A DNA stretch of 64,000 bases from Paraphysoderma sedebokerense. Taxonomy: Eukaryota; Blastocladiomycota; Physodermatomycetes; Physodermatales; Physodermataceae. Position 1 is the stretch's first letter, and the number at the start of each line of letters is the position of its first letter. The notes beneath the pieces are model-generated. The model was not told where the DNA came from. It was given only the letters and a program-made list of their open reading frames with translations, and ran no database searches. Shown here in pieces: positions 13,446 to 25,613 of the stretch. The translations under genes and the position numbers were made by a program. Location: NCBI GenBank assembly GCA_025602915.1, contig JAHLJZ010000068.1, positions 62,001-126,000 of the forward strand, in the 5' to 3' direction.

Positions 13446-13483
13446 TGTGAAATAATGTCGCTTATATTAAGAAGAGACAGACG

Positions 13484-13509
13484 ATATTGATGCGGAACCG
13501 CATCAATAT
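13484..13509. promoter_or_regulatory. Perfect 12-2-12 palindrome upstream of ATP synthase e
   Basis: The sequence ATATTGATGCGG, a two-base AA spacer, then CCGCATCAATAT form a perfect inverted repeat. It sits about 39 bp 5' of the subunit e start codon, in the promoter or 5' leader. It could be a binding site for a dimeric regulator, or form a hairpin in the leader RNA. There is no direct evidence for either. Confidence 0.45.
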
Positions 13510-14537
13510 TAGTTCTAACTCGACGCTCTTCAGAGGCAGTAGGCTGACTGGTCACCATGGCAACGAACTCAATTTCAACAGCCAATTCTCCTCCTTCATC
13601 GTGTGGGGTGGACACTTTGTATAGGCTGTCGCTTTACATCATCACAGAAAAGCTAGCATAGGTCTGATTTTCTTGGATTCAGGTTGAAGTTCAGTCAATT
13701 TTGGATACCGAATCGGCATGATAGTGGTTAATTTCATTAAATGATACACCTGATAATTAATGGTGTATTTTTTTTGTCCAATTTCGGAGTGCTTTTATTT
13801 TACCGAATAGTTCATTCTTTTCTGTTTTTTCCTCTCCATTCGTTTCTTCAATGCATTGATATTACTTTGAATGTAAACGAATCCAGGTAGTATGAGCTAA
13901 TTTGGTACAAAATGGAGTACTTCAATGCGACTTTCCAACAATCTGATCTAAAGATTATAAGCTCATACTTTTATATATAAAATAAGAGAGTAGTACTTTT
14001 TTTCTCGAAACCCATGCTTTCCACTGTAAGATACCAATGCCTATGTTCGTGAAGGAGTTCGGATACTAGTACGCTGAGTGCTATCTCGCGACGGAAATCC
14101 AACATGTACCGAAAACAACGAGACGGATGCAAACTCTTCTCAAGTTGATTATCTCGTAATGCAAACCATGTAATACAATGTATGCTAGGTCTATTTCTGA
14201 ACCTTGCATATCGTAATTTTGGAGCGGTAATCATATTGCTACCCTTCCGTCCACGTAATTATTGTCATGTGGCTGACATAGTATTGTCGATTTTACATGA
14301 GCGCATTGCCACAGGTTAGATAATCTGATTAAACTCTTGCATTCTGCGCGCTGTGCGTCAGAGTGTTCTTTACTTAACTTCATACTATAAGTTGTCAGCT
14401 TACATACTCCAACTTCCATTACTTCCTAGCTCTATTTTCGATTGTGTCAAGAATAGAAAATGCTTATTCTAACTTGCCTCAGAAGTAGCAGTTGTTGTCC
14501 GTACCTCTAAATAGACGGATCTGTAAGCCTTGCTAAC
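13510..14537. other. Intergenic region between divergent genes
   Basis: This is about 1 kb between subunit e (minus) and mannanase A (plus). Open frames such as 14234-13971 and 14419-14231 on the minus strand show no recognisable family and no splice partner. A minus-strand frame starting at 13615 overlaps the subunit e start out of frame and could be an upstream ORF if transcription begins far enough away. Confidence 0.35.
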
Positions 14538-14545
14538 ATATAAAG
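14538..14545 (+). promoter_or_regulatory. Putative TATA box of mannanase A
   Basis: ATATAAAG lies 62 bp before the start codon of mannanase A. The paralogue has ATATAAAA at almost the same distance (68 bp). The position and its conservation between the copies support a core promoter element. Confidence 0.45.
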
Positions 14546-14599
14546 AGACGTTTTATCTTCACCTTAATTATGACAACCCAACTCGAAAATAAATCCACA

Positions 14600-16356
14600 A
14601 TGAATACCTGGATTAAACTTTTGCTTTTCGCAGTTCTTGTAACAGTCAATGCGGCCCCTCAAACAGCCACTCCTTCGCCGCGGCCCACGGGCTTCATTGG
14701 ACGAAGTGGAACAAAATTTATCAAGGATGGATGTCCATTCTATTTTCATGGAACGAACTCTTATTACTTGCCGTATTCATCGTCTGAACTGATTAATTCT
14801 ACTTTGGATTCAGCAAAATCGAATAATCTGACGGTCAGTATGAGTATAACTAATATAACATTTATGTCTCTTCGGTTGGTTCTAGTATTGACCAGACTAT
14901 CTATTCATTTTTATCAAAAACTAACAATGTTCAAACATACAGGTGATCCGCACATGGGCGTTCTTGGATTATGAGAGAAATAATCTTCAATTTCAATCAT
15001 ATGATAAAGAAACTGATTCGGTCGTTGTAAATCACGATAACAAGAATGGGTTAGGTGCTCTTGATCGATTGGTCGCCGCGGCAAAATCTAGAGACATTAA
15101 ATTGATTCTTGTGCTAACCAATAATTGGGAACAATACGGCGGAATGGATGTGTATAATGATTGGTATGTGATTCAATGGCTAATCGGCATATCTGTACAG
15201 AGGAGAAACGAGCTCAACAATTTCCGACTTTTATTACTAGGTTCAAAGGAAATTTTCATGATGATTTTTACGATACCGCTTCACGACAATTTGAGGCATA
15301 CAAAAATTACACAAGTGCCCTGTTAAATCGCGTCAATCATATTACGGGCCTTGCATACAAAGATGAACCCACAATTTTTGCTTGGTATGTTTCGTCTGAA
15401 ACTTTTAGACTTGGCCTCCGTATTACGCAGAGTCCCAATTAAGCGTAAGAACCTATGAAACTCAGTCACTCAACTGATGTCAAATTGATGTAGGGAGCTT
15501 GCTAATGAACCCAGATGTAAATCGGACGATGGTGACAAGAAACCTCGGAAACCTAAAGAATATAAACCTTCCACCGAATGCAATGCCCAAACTATTACGA
15601 AATGGATTGATGGTACTATTTTCGAAATATCTGAGAACTGGTTCTGAGAATCTGAACTAATGATCATTTTACTGTAGCCGCTAGTACTCACATTAAGTCG
15701 ATTGATTCTAACCACCTTGTTGCCATTGGCGATGAAGGGTTTGGACTCAATGCCTCTTCAGAGTACAACGATGGATTTACGGAGGCACCGTGGCCGCTTC
15801 AGAATAAAGAAGGACTTGATGCAGAAACTAACCTTGGATTGCCAAATATTGACTTCGGAACATTCCAGTACGTCATACGCCTTCCCGCCGTTTCATCAAA
15901 TTCTTTGAACATTGAACTGACTCGTATTCTCTGTATGTAGCCTGTATGCAAAAGAATGGATTGGTTCTTCAAGTTCAAATCATACCCAGATACAAACGTT
16001 CACAGTCAATTACATCAATTATCAAGCAAGTCTGGCAAAAAAATGGGACAAACCAGTCATTTTAGAAGAATACGGCTCCAGTGAAAGTGGCTCTGAAAGA
16101 TTGGATCTTTATTATTCCATACAAGACGCAATAATTAAGAATACCGATATCGCCGGATCAATGTTCTGGTAGATTGTTATATTACTTTATCAATTGAATA
16201 GAGTAAATTTACTGACCAATTCTCTGTAGGGTTTTTACCGCTAAAACTGGAGTCATTGATGGCGATGATCGAAAAGTGTATGCATCTGAAATTTCATTGT
16301 TGATGGGAGATCATATAAAGGCCATGGAAGATAGAAATGCTCAAAGCACCACTTAG
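14600..16356 (+). CDS. Secreted GH5 subfamily 7 endo-beta-1,4-mannanase (copy A)
   Basis: The seven exons are 14600-14833, 14943-15163, 15241-15384, 15494-15612, 15678-15867, 15941-16168 and 16230-16356, giving 420 residues. A signal peptide occupies residues 1-20 (MNTWIKLLLFAVLVTVNAAP). A single GH5_7 catalytic domain follows: [82 protein letters not shown], and the acid/base Glu near residue 205 in WELANEP. DEGFG and [12 protein letters not shown] come next, then the nucleophile Glu near residue 346 in LEEYG. These enzymes cut mannan chains of plant and algal walls outside the cell. No carbohydrate-binding module is visible. The start was chosen by matching the paralogue, since an upstream ATG at 14570 would bury the signal peptide. 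All catalytic residues are present, so it should be active. Confidence 0.92.
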
Positions 16357-17778
16357 GCGTTTAAACATTCTTACTTGCCTCGAAACCTGTAAGATATAGC
16401 TGATAGTAAAAATCTATTTTTGAGTTGATCGGCTCCTCCTGTAATACATACTGTTAAGACCATGTGCACATGTACATTTTAAATATATACACTCTCACAC
16501 TGTAATATTAAATGAAAATAAATACATACACACTATTATATGTTCAAAGTATATTCATTGTATTATAAATTACAAATCGCACAACGATTAATAGGCCGAT
16601 CATTTTTATGCACAATGCCCACCTACGATCATACTGTAACGGGCCGAGTAGGATTTTAGGCGGAAACCATGGAAACAAGAATGTATTCGGGTAAAATACA
16701 AGATAACTTTGTTGAATCTACTAATGATTACAGAGTTCTTATGTCCTTTGATTCTGAACAACGCGCCTGATCTTGACCTTTGTTATGACCACTAAAAGTC
16801 CGCCACTCTGCCGCAGTATCAATGAACGCTTGTTGATGTGACACGTCTTTAACTTTAACCTGGCGTAACAATAAGATTTACTTGATTCACTTTATTCCTT
16901 ACACATACCGTCGGGCAGCAGAATATGCTCAAAAGTACATAAAAGGAATGAATAATCAGAATGCAACTTAAGTCGTAATTTAAGTCGTTTAAACGAGTAA
17001 CATCTAGAATTAATTAATTCACAGTTTCGGTATACATTGTCAGATCATCTTCAAATTGGCCGACTGAGATGGTGAAAGCCAACTTGTTCAAATTAAGTTT
17101 GTATTTTTATAATAAGGGACGTTTGGAAGTTTTCAAAGTTGGAATTGCGTAATATTGAGCCGCATTGTATCATCAGTTAAAAAAAGTTTTCATTCTCCTT
17201 TCTCGATATTTATTCTCGGTTCCACCTGATACCAGTTTGGTACGTTCATCAACTTCTTCATGGATGACGTGCCGTCCACAATTACTCAGTCAGTTATTTA
17301 TAAATAAAAGCTATTGACAATGACCTAATCATTTCGCTTGATATGTTTTTATGAAAACATAAATCCAGGCATAATGAATTATGAAATCTTATGTCAGCGA
17401 CGAATTTATTCTTCGAATTTCTTACAGTCATCCGCGTCATCATATTACTCGGTGCGACTTACGTGATTTGGATTGTAATTGAATTGGCAATGCGCGTATG
17501 CTCAGCCTGTTGAATCATTATCAATAATATGCAATATAAGAAAAACAAAAACTCAGATAAGGTTAATGTGATAGTTTTGCACAGAATGCTAATTGATCAT
17601 GTTGCTTAATTTGCCTGTATGTCAATAAGCAAGCGAATTGCCACCTCACGAGACATATTTCTACTCACAGTCGGAACTACGCCGCGATTGTACCGGTAAG
17701 AGAAATGCTTATCTTAGATTACATCACTAGAAACGCTTTTTGATTCCAACTTGCATGAATCCGAAGTTCTTTAGTCGA
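16357..17778. other. Intergenic region between the two mannanase genes
   Basis: This 1.4-kb spacer is AT-rich and has no open frame with a recognisable product. It presumably holds the copy A 3' UTR and copy B upstream control region. I see no repeat flanks that would explain the duplication. Confidence 0.4.
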
Positions 17779-17786
17779 ATATAAAA
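17779..17786 (+). promoter_or_regulatory. Putative TATA box of mannanase B
   Basis: ATATAAAA lies 68 bp upstream of the copy B start codon. Further shared blocks with copy A upstream DNA include AGAAAATGCTTAT (AGAAATGCTTAT here) and ACAACTCGAA nearer the start. These are candidate conserved promoter elements. Confidence 0.45.
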
Positions 17787-17846
17787 TCAGGCGTCTGCAC
17801 TTCCATCAACGGACAACTCGAATTCATTTAAAAATCAAAATTCACA

Positions 17847-19577
17847 ATGAAAACCTGGATTAAACTACTACTTCTTGGACTCCTCTTAAGTGTCAATGCT
17901 GCTCCTCAAGCAGCTAGTCCTAAGGGAGCACTCACAGGTTTTATCGGGCGAAGCGGAACAAAATTCACTAAGGACGGATGTCCGTTCTACTTTCATGGAG
18001 CGAATACTTTTTACTTGCCTTACCAGTCATCTGAATTGATCGCCTCCACTTTGGAAGCGGCCAAGGCAAGCAATCTCAATGTGAGTAGTAAATAACGAAT
18101 AATAATCATTCACATTTTTTTGTTACTCACCATTCACCCCACCTATAAAAACTTTATACCCATAGGTAATACGTACTTGGGCATTCATGGAAAAGAAACC
18201 TGATGGCTTCGATGTCCTATATCAATCATTTGATGCTAAGACCGATTCAACGATCGTAAATCAAGATACCAAGACGGGGCTGGGAGCTCTCGATAGAGTA
18301 GTCGCCGAAGCAAAGACGAGGGGTATAAAATTAATATTAGCCCTAACAAATAATTGGGACCACTACGGAGGAATGGACATGTATAACGATTGGTACGCTG
18401 TTTTGCATAATAATCTTGAATCTGGCGCTCCCGAGCTACATTAATCTAAAAAATTACAAATAGGTTCAAAGCGCAGTACCACGACGATTTCTACGATACT
18501 AGCTCACGACAGTTTGAAGCTTATAAGAAATATGTTAGTGCTTTGTTGAATCGTGTCAATCATATCACGGGAGTTGCATACAAAGACGAACCCACAATTA
18601 TGGCTTGGTATGTTACATCTGATATTGGTTCAGATACTTCATTAGCATGAAAGCTTGATATTATAATTGAGCACCAACGAATGTTAAACTAATGACTGCC
18701 TTTCCTGTAGGGAGCTTGCTAATGAACCCAGGTGCCATTCAAAAGATGGAGGCCCCGCCCGCGTTCCTAAGGAATACGAAGCGTCCCCTTATTGCAATGC
18801 AAAAAAAATCACAGCCTGGGTTGATGGCAAGTATTGCTATTTCTGAGAATTTATGGTCTGCGTCCTTTACTAATCAGCCTCTTGATTGATAAATAGCTGC
18901 TAGCGCATACATCAAGTCGATTGATTCCAATCATCTAGTTGCTCTCGGTGACGAAGGATTTGGAATGAATACTCCTCCCGAATTCAAGACAGGACTGAGC
19001 AATGGGGCTCTATGGCCATTTGAAAATAAAGAAGGCGTTGACGCAGAAGCTAATCTTGGACTTCCGAATATTGATTTTGGAACTTTTCAGTCTGTCATCT
19101 TGATTTACTTTCCAAGATCATATTCTTTCAATACTAACCTGATTTTATTGTTCTATGATGCAGCTTATATCCAGAAAATTGGCTTGCTACACTTCCCCAA
19201 GAACATGAGACGTTTTCCGTCAATTACATCAATTATCATGCGAGTCTCGCTAAAAAACTAGACAAACCGGTTTTCTTAGAAGAATACGGTGCCAAGCCGG
19301 AGGATCCAGAAAAACAGAAACATTACAGTTACATTCAAAATGCCGTCGCTAAGAATGCAGATATAGGTGGATCAATGTTTTGGTAAGACAAATTTATTTG
19401 TACAGGTTTGCGCTTGTAACATTCATTTTAATTAACGTTACTTGCAGGGCATTCGCAGCGGAACCTCATCCGTACATGAAGTTTGGTGATTATGTTGTGT
19501 ATGCATCGGAAGTGCCATCGCTAATGGGAGATCATATCAAAGCCATGCAAGATAGAAATGCAAAGTGCACAGCATAA
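17847..19577 (+). CDS. Secreted GH5 subfamily 7 endo-beta-1,4-mannanase (copy B)
   Basis: The seven exons are 17847-18080, 18166-18392, 18464-18607, 18711-18826, 18897-19089, 19164-19382 and 19448-19577, giving 420 residues, the same as copy A. The signal peptide is [20 protein letters not shown]. The catalytic domain carries [61 protein letters not shown] with the acid/base Glu near 207, [24 protein letters not shown], and LEEYG with the nucleophile Glu near 345. Every intron sits at the same codon and phase as in copy A, so the pair arose by tandem duplication of a spliced gene. Intron 4 begins GCAAGT, a GC-AG intron, where copy A has GTACTA. Divergence through the body is moderate and both copies look functional. 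Confidence 0.92.
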
Positions 19578-20164
19578 GATAGTGGATGCTTTTCTTATTG
19601 AATAGTTTATTAAATATGTATAAATCCGTGTTTATATAAGGAGAAAGTTTTCGGGACTCGCTGAAGTTATCTTTAACGCATCTGTAAACATTATGTATAT
19701 TAACAGCGATTTATTCTTTATAAAGTACTTTCAAATGTCGTATTTAGTTTTTTTATTGTATCAAGCTGTTTGAAATTCTAGTAAATATATTTTATATATA
19801 AAAATTTATCGATTTCCGTAAACTGCAGAATAGTCATGAAGTGAAGTCACACCACGTCTCCAGTACTTGCCTGAGCTACTTAGTCCGCATAGTACACATA
19901 ATAGTGTGAGCGATTAGATTCAGATCGAAAATAGCAAAAATCGCGTCATCTCATCGCTTTTTATGAATCATGTTATATGATTTCCAGTATTGATGAACTA
20001 ATCGACTAAACTACCACCAGATATATTTAGAAAATAATATGTTACAATAAATTGACAGAAATTAAGTGTCTATATTACAATCCACAATAGGGCGTTATAT
20101 ACAAAATTTCGCATTATATTTGATTATAAAAGGAAAGCAGAATAACATTCCAAAATTGAAAACC
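19578..20164. other. Intergenic region, converging genes
   Basis: This very AT-rich spacer lies between the mannanase B stop and the first histidine kinase stop. It probably holds the two 3' UTRs. Nothing else is recognised. Confidence 0.4.
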
Positions 20165-23100
20165 TCACTTTCCTATGGTTTCTTTCTGTCCTCTCTCGGT
20201 CCAAGTATGTAGTACATTTTTCAAAACGCCAATCGAAAGTGGTTTCGGCACAAAACCGTTAAATAGGCCGCTATCAATACATTTCTTCCTTTCATTTTCA
20301 ATGGTATTTGCGGTGACAGCAAAGATTGGTAACTCCGCAGGCGAGAGGTGAAGTTCGTTTCGAATGAGTTCAGCGGCTTCTAGTCCAGAGAGATTCGGCA
20401 TTATTAAATCCTGCGTAAAATTGGAAAATCAAATATGTCAACATCGACTATGTATCAGTTGAAGGAGAAAAAATACAAGACGTACCATTAGAATTAACCC
20501 TAATTGTTCCTTGTCCTCTTCATACATTCTTCTAACCGTGTTAACTGCTTCTCTTCCATCATTTACGGTCATATATGAATACCCGCATTTTTCTACCATT
20601 TTTTTAGTCATCATCTGAACGATAGGATTATCCTCCGCGATCAATATCTTCTTTCGAGAGGCACAGGACACGGAAGCTCCGGATGTGGATCTCACATTAC
20701 GGCGATTAATTTCTGCAATGAGACATTACGGTATTAGAAAGATTCAAAGACTGACAAAGAAGATGATCGAAACAACATACCTGGTTCTTCCGATTTCTCT
20801 AATTTGCTCATCTCCACCAATCCAGTAACTTCAATAAAACAACGCTGCCCATTACTTCTGTCTAAATCACCAAACCGAACGCTTCCTTGCAGCTGATTAG
20901 AGAGCTTTTTCACGATGGCGATACCAAGGCCGGGGCTTCCAAAGGTTTTTCCTTTGCTCACGTGGTCGAATGAAAACATTTTGGACTTTTCGATGTCCGA
21001 GGGTAATACTGCATCAGTGAAAGCAACTATCCGGCATTCAACGGTACCATTCTGGAAATTTTCTACCACTGTATTGTCGGTTTCGATTGATATGTCGATA
21101 ATACAATTATTTGGTGATACAAGTAGACAGAACTCGACCGCTTTGAGTAAGAGGTACGTGAAGTCGTTTAATGATTTCGCCGAATCGAATACCATTGATG
21201 TTTCCATTGCGGTGGTGAGCTTCAATGTTGTTTCTTTCAAATCGACCATCGACGACGACAAGTTTTTGACCTTTTCAAGAACAACCGGCATTGATATGTT
21301 ATGAGCCTGCGTCCAAAACAATCGTTTAATCTTGACATCCATATACTCCAAGATATCATCTACGGCTGTTGTCATATACTCCGAAGCAACGAATGCCGAT
21401 CGTAAAATCACTAGTGCTTCACTATTAAACGACTCCTTAAAAGACTTTATCATGTCTAATGTCGAATGAATGATATGTAATGGATTCCTTAATTCATGCT
21501 GATGTTGTTTAGTTAGACACTTCAAGCTTCTGTGAGGTGTAGCAAACGAAGAAAAAAAAAGTCTTACGCAGAGCCACAACAACATTTCTTGTCTCTCTTC
21601 ACCAATTTTCCTCAACTCTTCTTTATTCTCCGACATTATGCGTAGATGTTCTATACGTTCTGTGATATCATGAAATATGATGACTTGTGCAACCGAGTTG
21701 CGAGATTCTTCGTCTAACTCTACTTCTGAGAAGTCGGCGTTCCGCTCCAAATCAAAGCGCAATCCAAGTCGCAATGGCGACATGACAGTTGATACACTTG
21801 CATCAGCGCGAAATGTTGTTCCATCTTTCCGTCGGACTATAATTTGTCGTCTTCCGGTCTTAAGTAATGACTGGGCGGCGTCAGAGGCAAGTGCCGATTC
21901 GTCTCCGTCTGATACCTCTAAGATAACGTTCCGTATTTGTAACTTCTTCGTTCGAAAATCTTCGGGTTTGTAAAAAGTCGCTTTGCAGGCATGTTCATTG
22001 GAGCCTGGGCGAATAACGTTTGAGTGATTTATATTCAGCCTGCTGAGAAAGCACTCTACTCACCTATAACAGCACCTTCGCTATCCAACAAAATCATCGG
22101 ATCGGGTATAAGACAAACCACTGAGAGTAAAAGTAAGCTTACTGTTAGGAATTCACTCACAACAAACACCATTGATTTCGTACCAGTTTTTGCGTATTTC
22201 ACGATGGAATCGTATCCGTGCATTGACTCTTCCAATTGAATGGCTTGTTCAAGAATTTTCTGCAAAGTATTCATTAGTGATACATACTTGAATACATAAT
22301 GACAAAACGAATGATTAACTCAACTTACCCTTTCTGTTGCTCGGAACCTGATACACGACCGAAATACAAAAAGAGCGAAGAAAATAAACACCACTTGTAT
22401 CAAAATCAAGCTGATAGCAGGCCACCACGAAATATATGTCTTGTAGAATTCACTACTTGGTAAACAGTTGAGTTGCCTGATACGGTATGTCAGAAAGCTA
22501 TTCCGTCGCCTACTTCACCAAAGACAACGCACCAGACACGGTCAAATACTGGCAACTCTAAATTTATCATCTCGGAATCGATATAATGAACATCGTTGAG
22601 GGTACTGTGCCATATAACCTCTTTCTGTGAAGGGAAGGAACTATTGGGAGCGAGAATTTCTGTTCCGATTTTAGTCGGTAGTGTGTTTTCGAAATTGCTA
22701 TCGATTACTTTGGAAAGCTGTCAATGTGAAAGTTAATAAAGGGGAGCGTATAGGGCAAAACAAAGAGACATTACCTCGAATGCAAATGTTACGGCCCCCT
22801 GTCGAGTGAAATTTTGGTCGAAAGTGTAGTTGAAAACCGGATAGAACATCATGAAACCAGAGTTCCTCGACAACGTCAAAGGAATTACATCTGAGATGGC
22901 AGGTTTACCAGTCTCCAAAGCTTTCCTTGCCGGAGCCGCTCTTTCTGGAGTGGCGAAATAGTCCAAACCGATTAAGTTCGCAGGTCTTGGGGAATAACTA
23001 CAATATCAAATCAAAATATATCATGTAAACAGCAGCACCGTGATAAAGCTATCATTTCGTAGAACACATACAAAAGACCCATAGGAAAATGTTCGCGCTC

Positions 23101-23774
23101 TTCGGGCCCTATTGGGAGTAGTTCAAACGAAGGACCGATGTATGTAAGATTCCTTTGAAACCGGTTCTGCCACTCGGCACGTTGTGTGCTAGTAATCAGT
23201 GTTGCAAACCCAGCCCCGAAAATGGGCACAGAGGGGGAAAAGGTCAACTGGGCAAAATTCGCAAATGTTGGCGCTGTTAAATTCTGTTGGGTCAAGATGA
23301 AGGCGGAAAAGTATCGGCCCTGAGAGGAATTGATTGTGAGCACGGATAAAGGAGGTGAAACCGTGGAAAGCCTGCCGATTTAAGCGAAGGAAACACATAC
23401 CAGTTGAATGATTGTTGTATTGAATGTATCTTCTAAAATCGATGCCCGAAATTCACATCCGTGCCTCAGATCTTTTTGAAACATGGCAGTCTCTGATGTT
23501 CTGAGTATGAAGAAACACGCCAGACCAATTCCTAAGATGGCGGAGTCAGCGATTTGCCAACATCTAGTTATCTTTCTCCTTATAATTCCTGTATATACAA
23601 ACCTGTTCCGATTAATGCAACCACTAGCGCCGCTCCAAAGAAAATCAGATAAGTCCCGCGCCGGAATATCCATTTTTTTATCGACCGCTGCGAGAGGAGG
23701 GATAGCCTATCTGGCATGAGGCTTTTACCGAGTATACGAGAAAAATGGTCGAAACTTTTATACAGGTTTGCCAC
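20165..23774 (-). CDS. CHASE-PAS hybrid histidine kinase 1 (predicted pseudokinase)
   Basis: This is a multi-exon membrane receptor. From the N-terminus: a membrane helix (YLIFFGAALVVALIGTG), then an extracytosolic CHASE domain at about 23570-22745 (GCEFRASILEDTFN, PIFGAGFATLITSTQR, LIGLDYFAT, MFYPVFNYTFD). A second membrane helix follows (SLILIQVVFIFFALFVF, about 22430), then a PAS domain (PDPMILLDSEGAVIG through RADASVSTV), a HisKA box with phosphoacceptor His at 21498-21496 (HELRNPLHII), a HATPase region, and a receiver domain (LIAEDNPIVQMMTKKM, acceptor Asp at 20410-20408 in DLIMPNLSG, and KP in FVPKPLS). The HATPase N-box Asn is replaced (LLLKAVEF) and the G1 DxGxG reads DAVLPS, while the G2-like GSPGLGIAI remains. 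Start could be 23774 or 23717. CHASE kinases sense small extracellular ligands; plant cytokinin receptors are one example. Confidence 0.88.
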
Positions 23775-25613
23775 CGCAATTGGAAAGAGGAGTGTGGATG
23801 ACGAGAGCGCTTTAATAGAAGAATCCTATCAGGAAGAGGGGAAGGTACCTCCGATCCGCACTGCGCTAAGGGAATGTGTCGGCACAGTGTCGGTACATAC
23901 ATGACATGTCTGATGACTGATGGTGGTACAATTTCAGGGCGAATCTGTTGTTGGGCCAAAAGATGCTGTCAATCGTTATATATCGTCGATGGGGGGACGG
24001 GGTGCATTGTTTTTGAATTGTAATTGCATTGTACGCTCTGTTGCAGCAGTATTGTCGTTTGTAGCGCGGCCCCGGCCTTGTGTCGCTCCGTCCCATTTGG
24101 CGCCGTTGCCACCATTCAACATTCCTTCTGTGACTTCTAGACTCGCGATCCTCGCTTTCTGACATCGAATGTGTATACTTGTGTATATCAAAATAATAGC
24201 GCATGGTTGCGCAAAGCAATTGTTGAAGCGCATTGGTCATTCTGAATAATAAGTGTTGAGAACATTTCCCCTGTCCAGAGCTGTTCAGACTTCAGAACTT
24301 CAGAATGTAAACTGGGCGTATCATATAATCTCGCTGCGTCACATTCGATGCGCTAGGATTGTGTATTGCACTCTAGGTGTCATTTCTCACCAATCCTACC
24401 CATGCTCAACAGTCTCACGGATTGTCCTTGGCTTGCATTACGTATGCAGTTCCAGATGTAATGATTCTAGCAACTTATTAATTGCCCTGTTCAAGTGGAT
24501 GGATAACTATTTTACTCGTTCTCAACCCCAATAAGGGAATGAGCTATATAGTCTAGAATTATGACTTCTTCGCACTGTAGGCTTGAAAACATTTTACGAG
24601 TATATTGTAAATTCCACTACATTCCACTAACATTATCAGCTTATAGTCTTTCCTTGGGGCTATCCCAAATGTCCACTACGCCACACTTGAATCCTTTGCA
24701 ACGAACCTGAAAGTTATCGCCATATTATAACATGGGATTATTTGAGTGAAATGCCACAGTCAAGTTTTTAAAAAGTGCCATCATTCAAGAATCCTCGCTT
24801 CGCAATCTCTTAAGTTGGAAATCCGCCATGAAAATCCGCCATGGATCAAAACAATCAACTAGGGATGAAGTTACTCCAGAAGTACATATGGAGTGACAAC
24901 ATGTGTGGGGCATGCAACTTGGCAGCGCTGAAACTGCGATGAATCTATGATCCAAAACGTCCCAAATGCAATAATCTATCGTGAAGTCCTTCATTCAGGA
25001 TTTGCCCCCCCTGAAGCGGATGTACATGTTACACAATAGCAGACCAAAAGAGACGACATTAGGCGCCATGATATGTTAAATCGATACGCTCGGATATTAG
25101 TGGGGGATATTGGAAGATTTGCCCGAATCCCCTGTGACAGGATGTTACAATCGATGTTGGAAGACAATGGCGAAAAACCGGATATTAAAGAAAACCCGGT
25201 CATCCGACTTTTTCATACTGTGAAACCGTAATACAAGTGGACACCTGTGGACACGTCACCTGACTTTGTCAATATCGAAAAATTCTCCATATCTTTCCCG
25301 TTGCAAAAAAATGTGCCACTTGACAAAAGAGAATTGATTACCAAATATCGATCTCACTCCCAATTGATGTATTTCTTAATATCTGTTATTCTAGAGATAC
25401 AATTTGTCGGTTCTACTTTATTGCAGTTGCGGTGAATTCTAAGCATAAGGGATATATCTTTCAGCCGTCACATTTAGCGTTACATCAATATACCAATAGA
25501 AAGTGTCAACTTGTTTTCAATTACAATTACAAAATTATAAATATGTACATTTATACGTTATTTCACAACTGAGTCGTCATGAATGAGATCATCTTTCCAT
25601 CACTACTCTATAG
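23775..25613. other. Intergenic region between kinase genes 1 and 2
   Basis: This is 1.8 kb, the longest gap within the kinase cluster. Several overlapping frames on both strands (for example 24240-23866 minus and 25203-24991 minus) are open but match no family I know, and none resembles a fourth kinase. A 12-bp direct repeat lies near 24819-24843. I see no tRNA or mobile element. Confidence 0.35.
24819..24843 (+). repeat. Short direct repeat AAATCCGCCATG x2
   Basis: Two copies of AAATCCGCCATG (24819-24830 and 24832-24843) are separated by one base, in the gap between kinase genes 1 and 2. They could be tandem factor-binding sites or replication slippage. Confidence 0.6.

Noticed and set aside
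14570-14599. Upstream ATG of mannanase A
   Set aside because: The paralogue begins at the position equivalent to 14600 with a clean signal peptide. Starting at 14570 would put a polar stretch ahead of it.
23866-25203. Possible fourth kinase or mobile element in the 1.8-kb gap
   Set aside because: Frames on both strands show no kinase, receiver or transposase motif, and no terminal repeats were seen.
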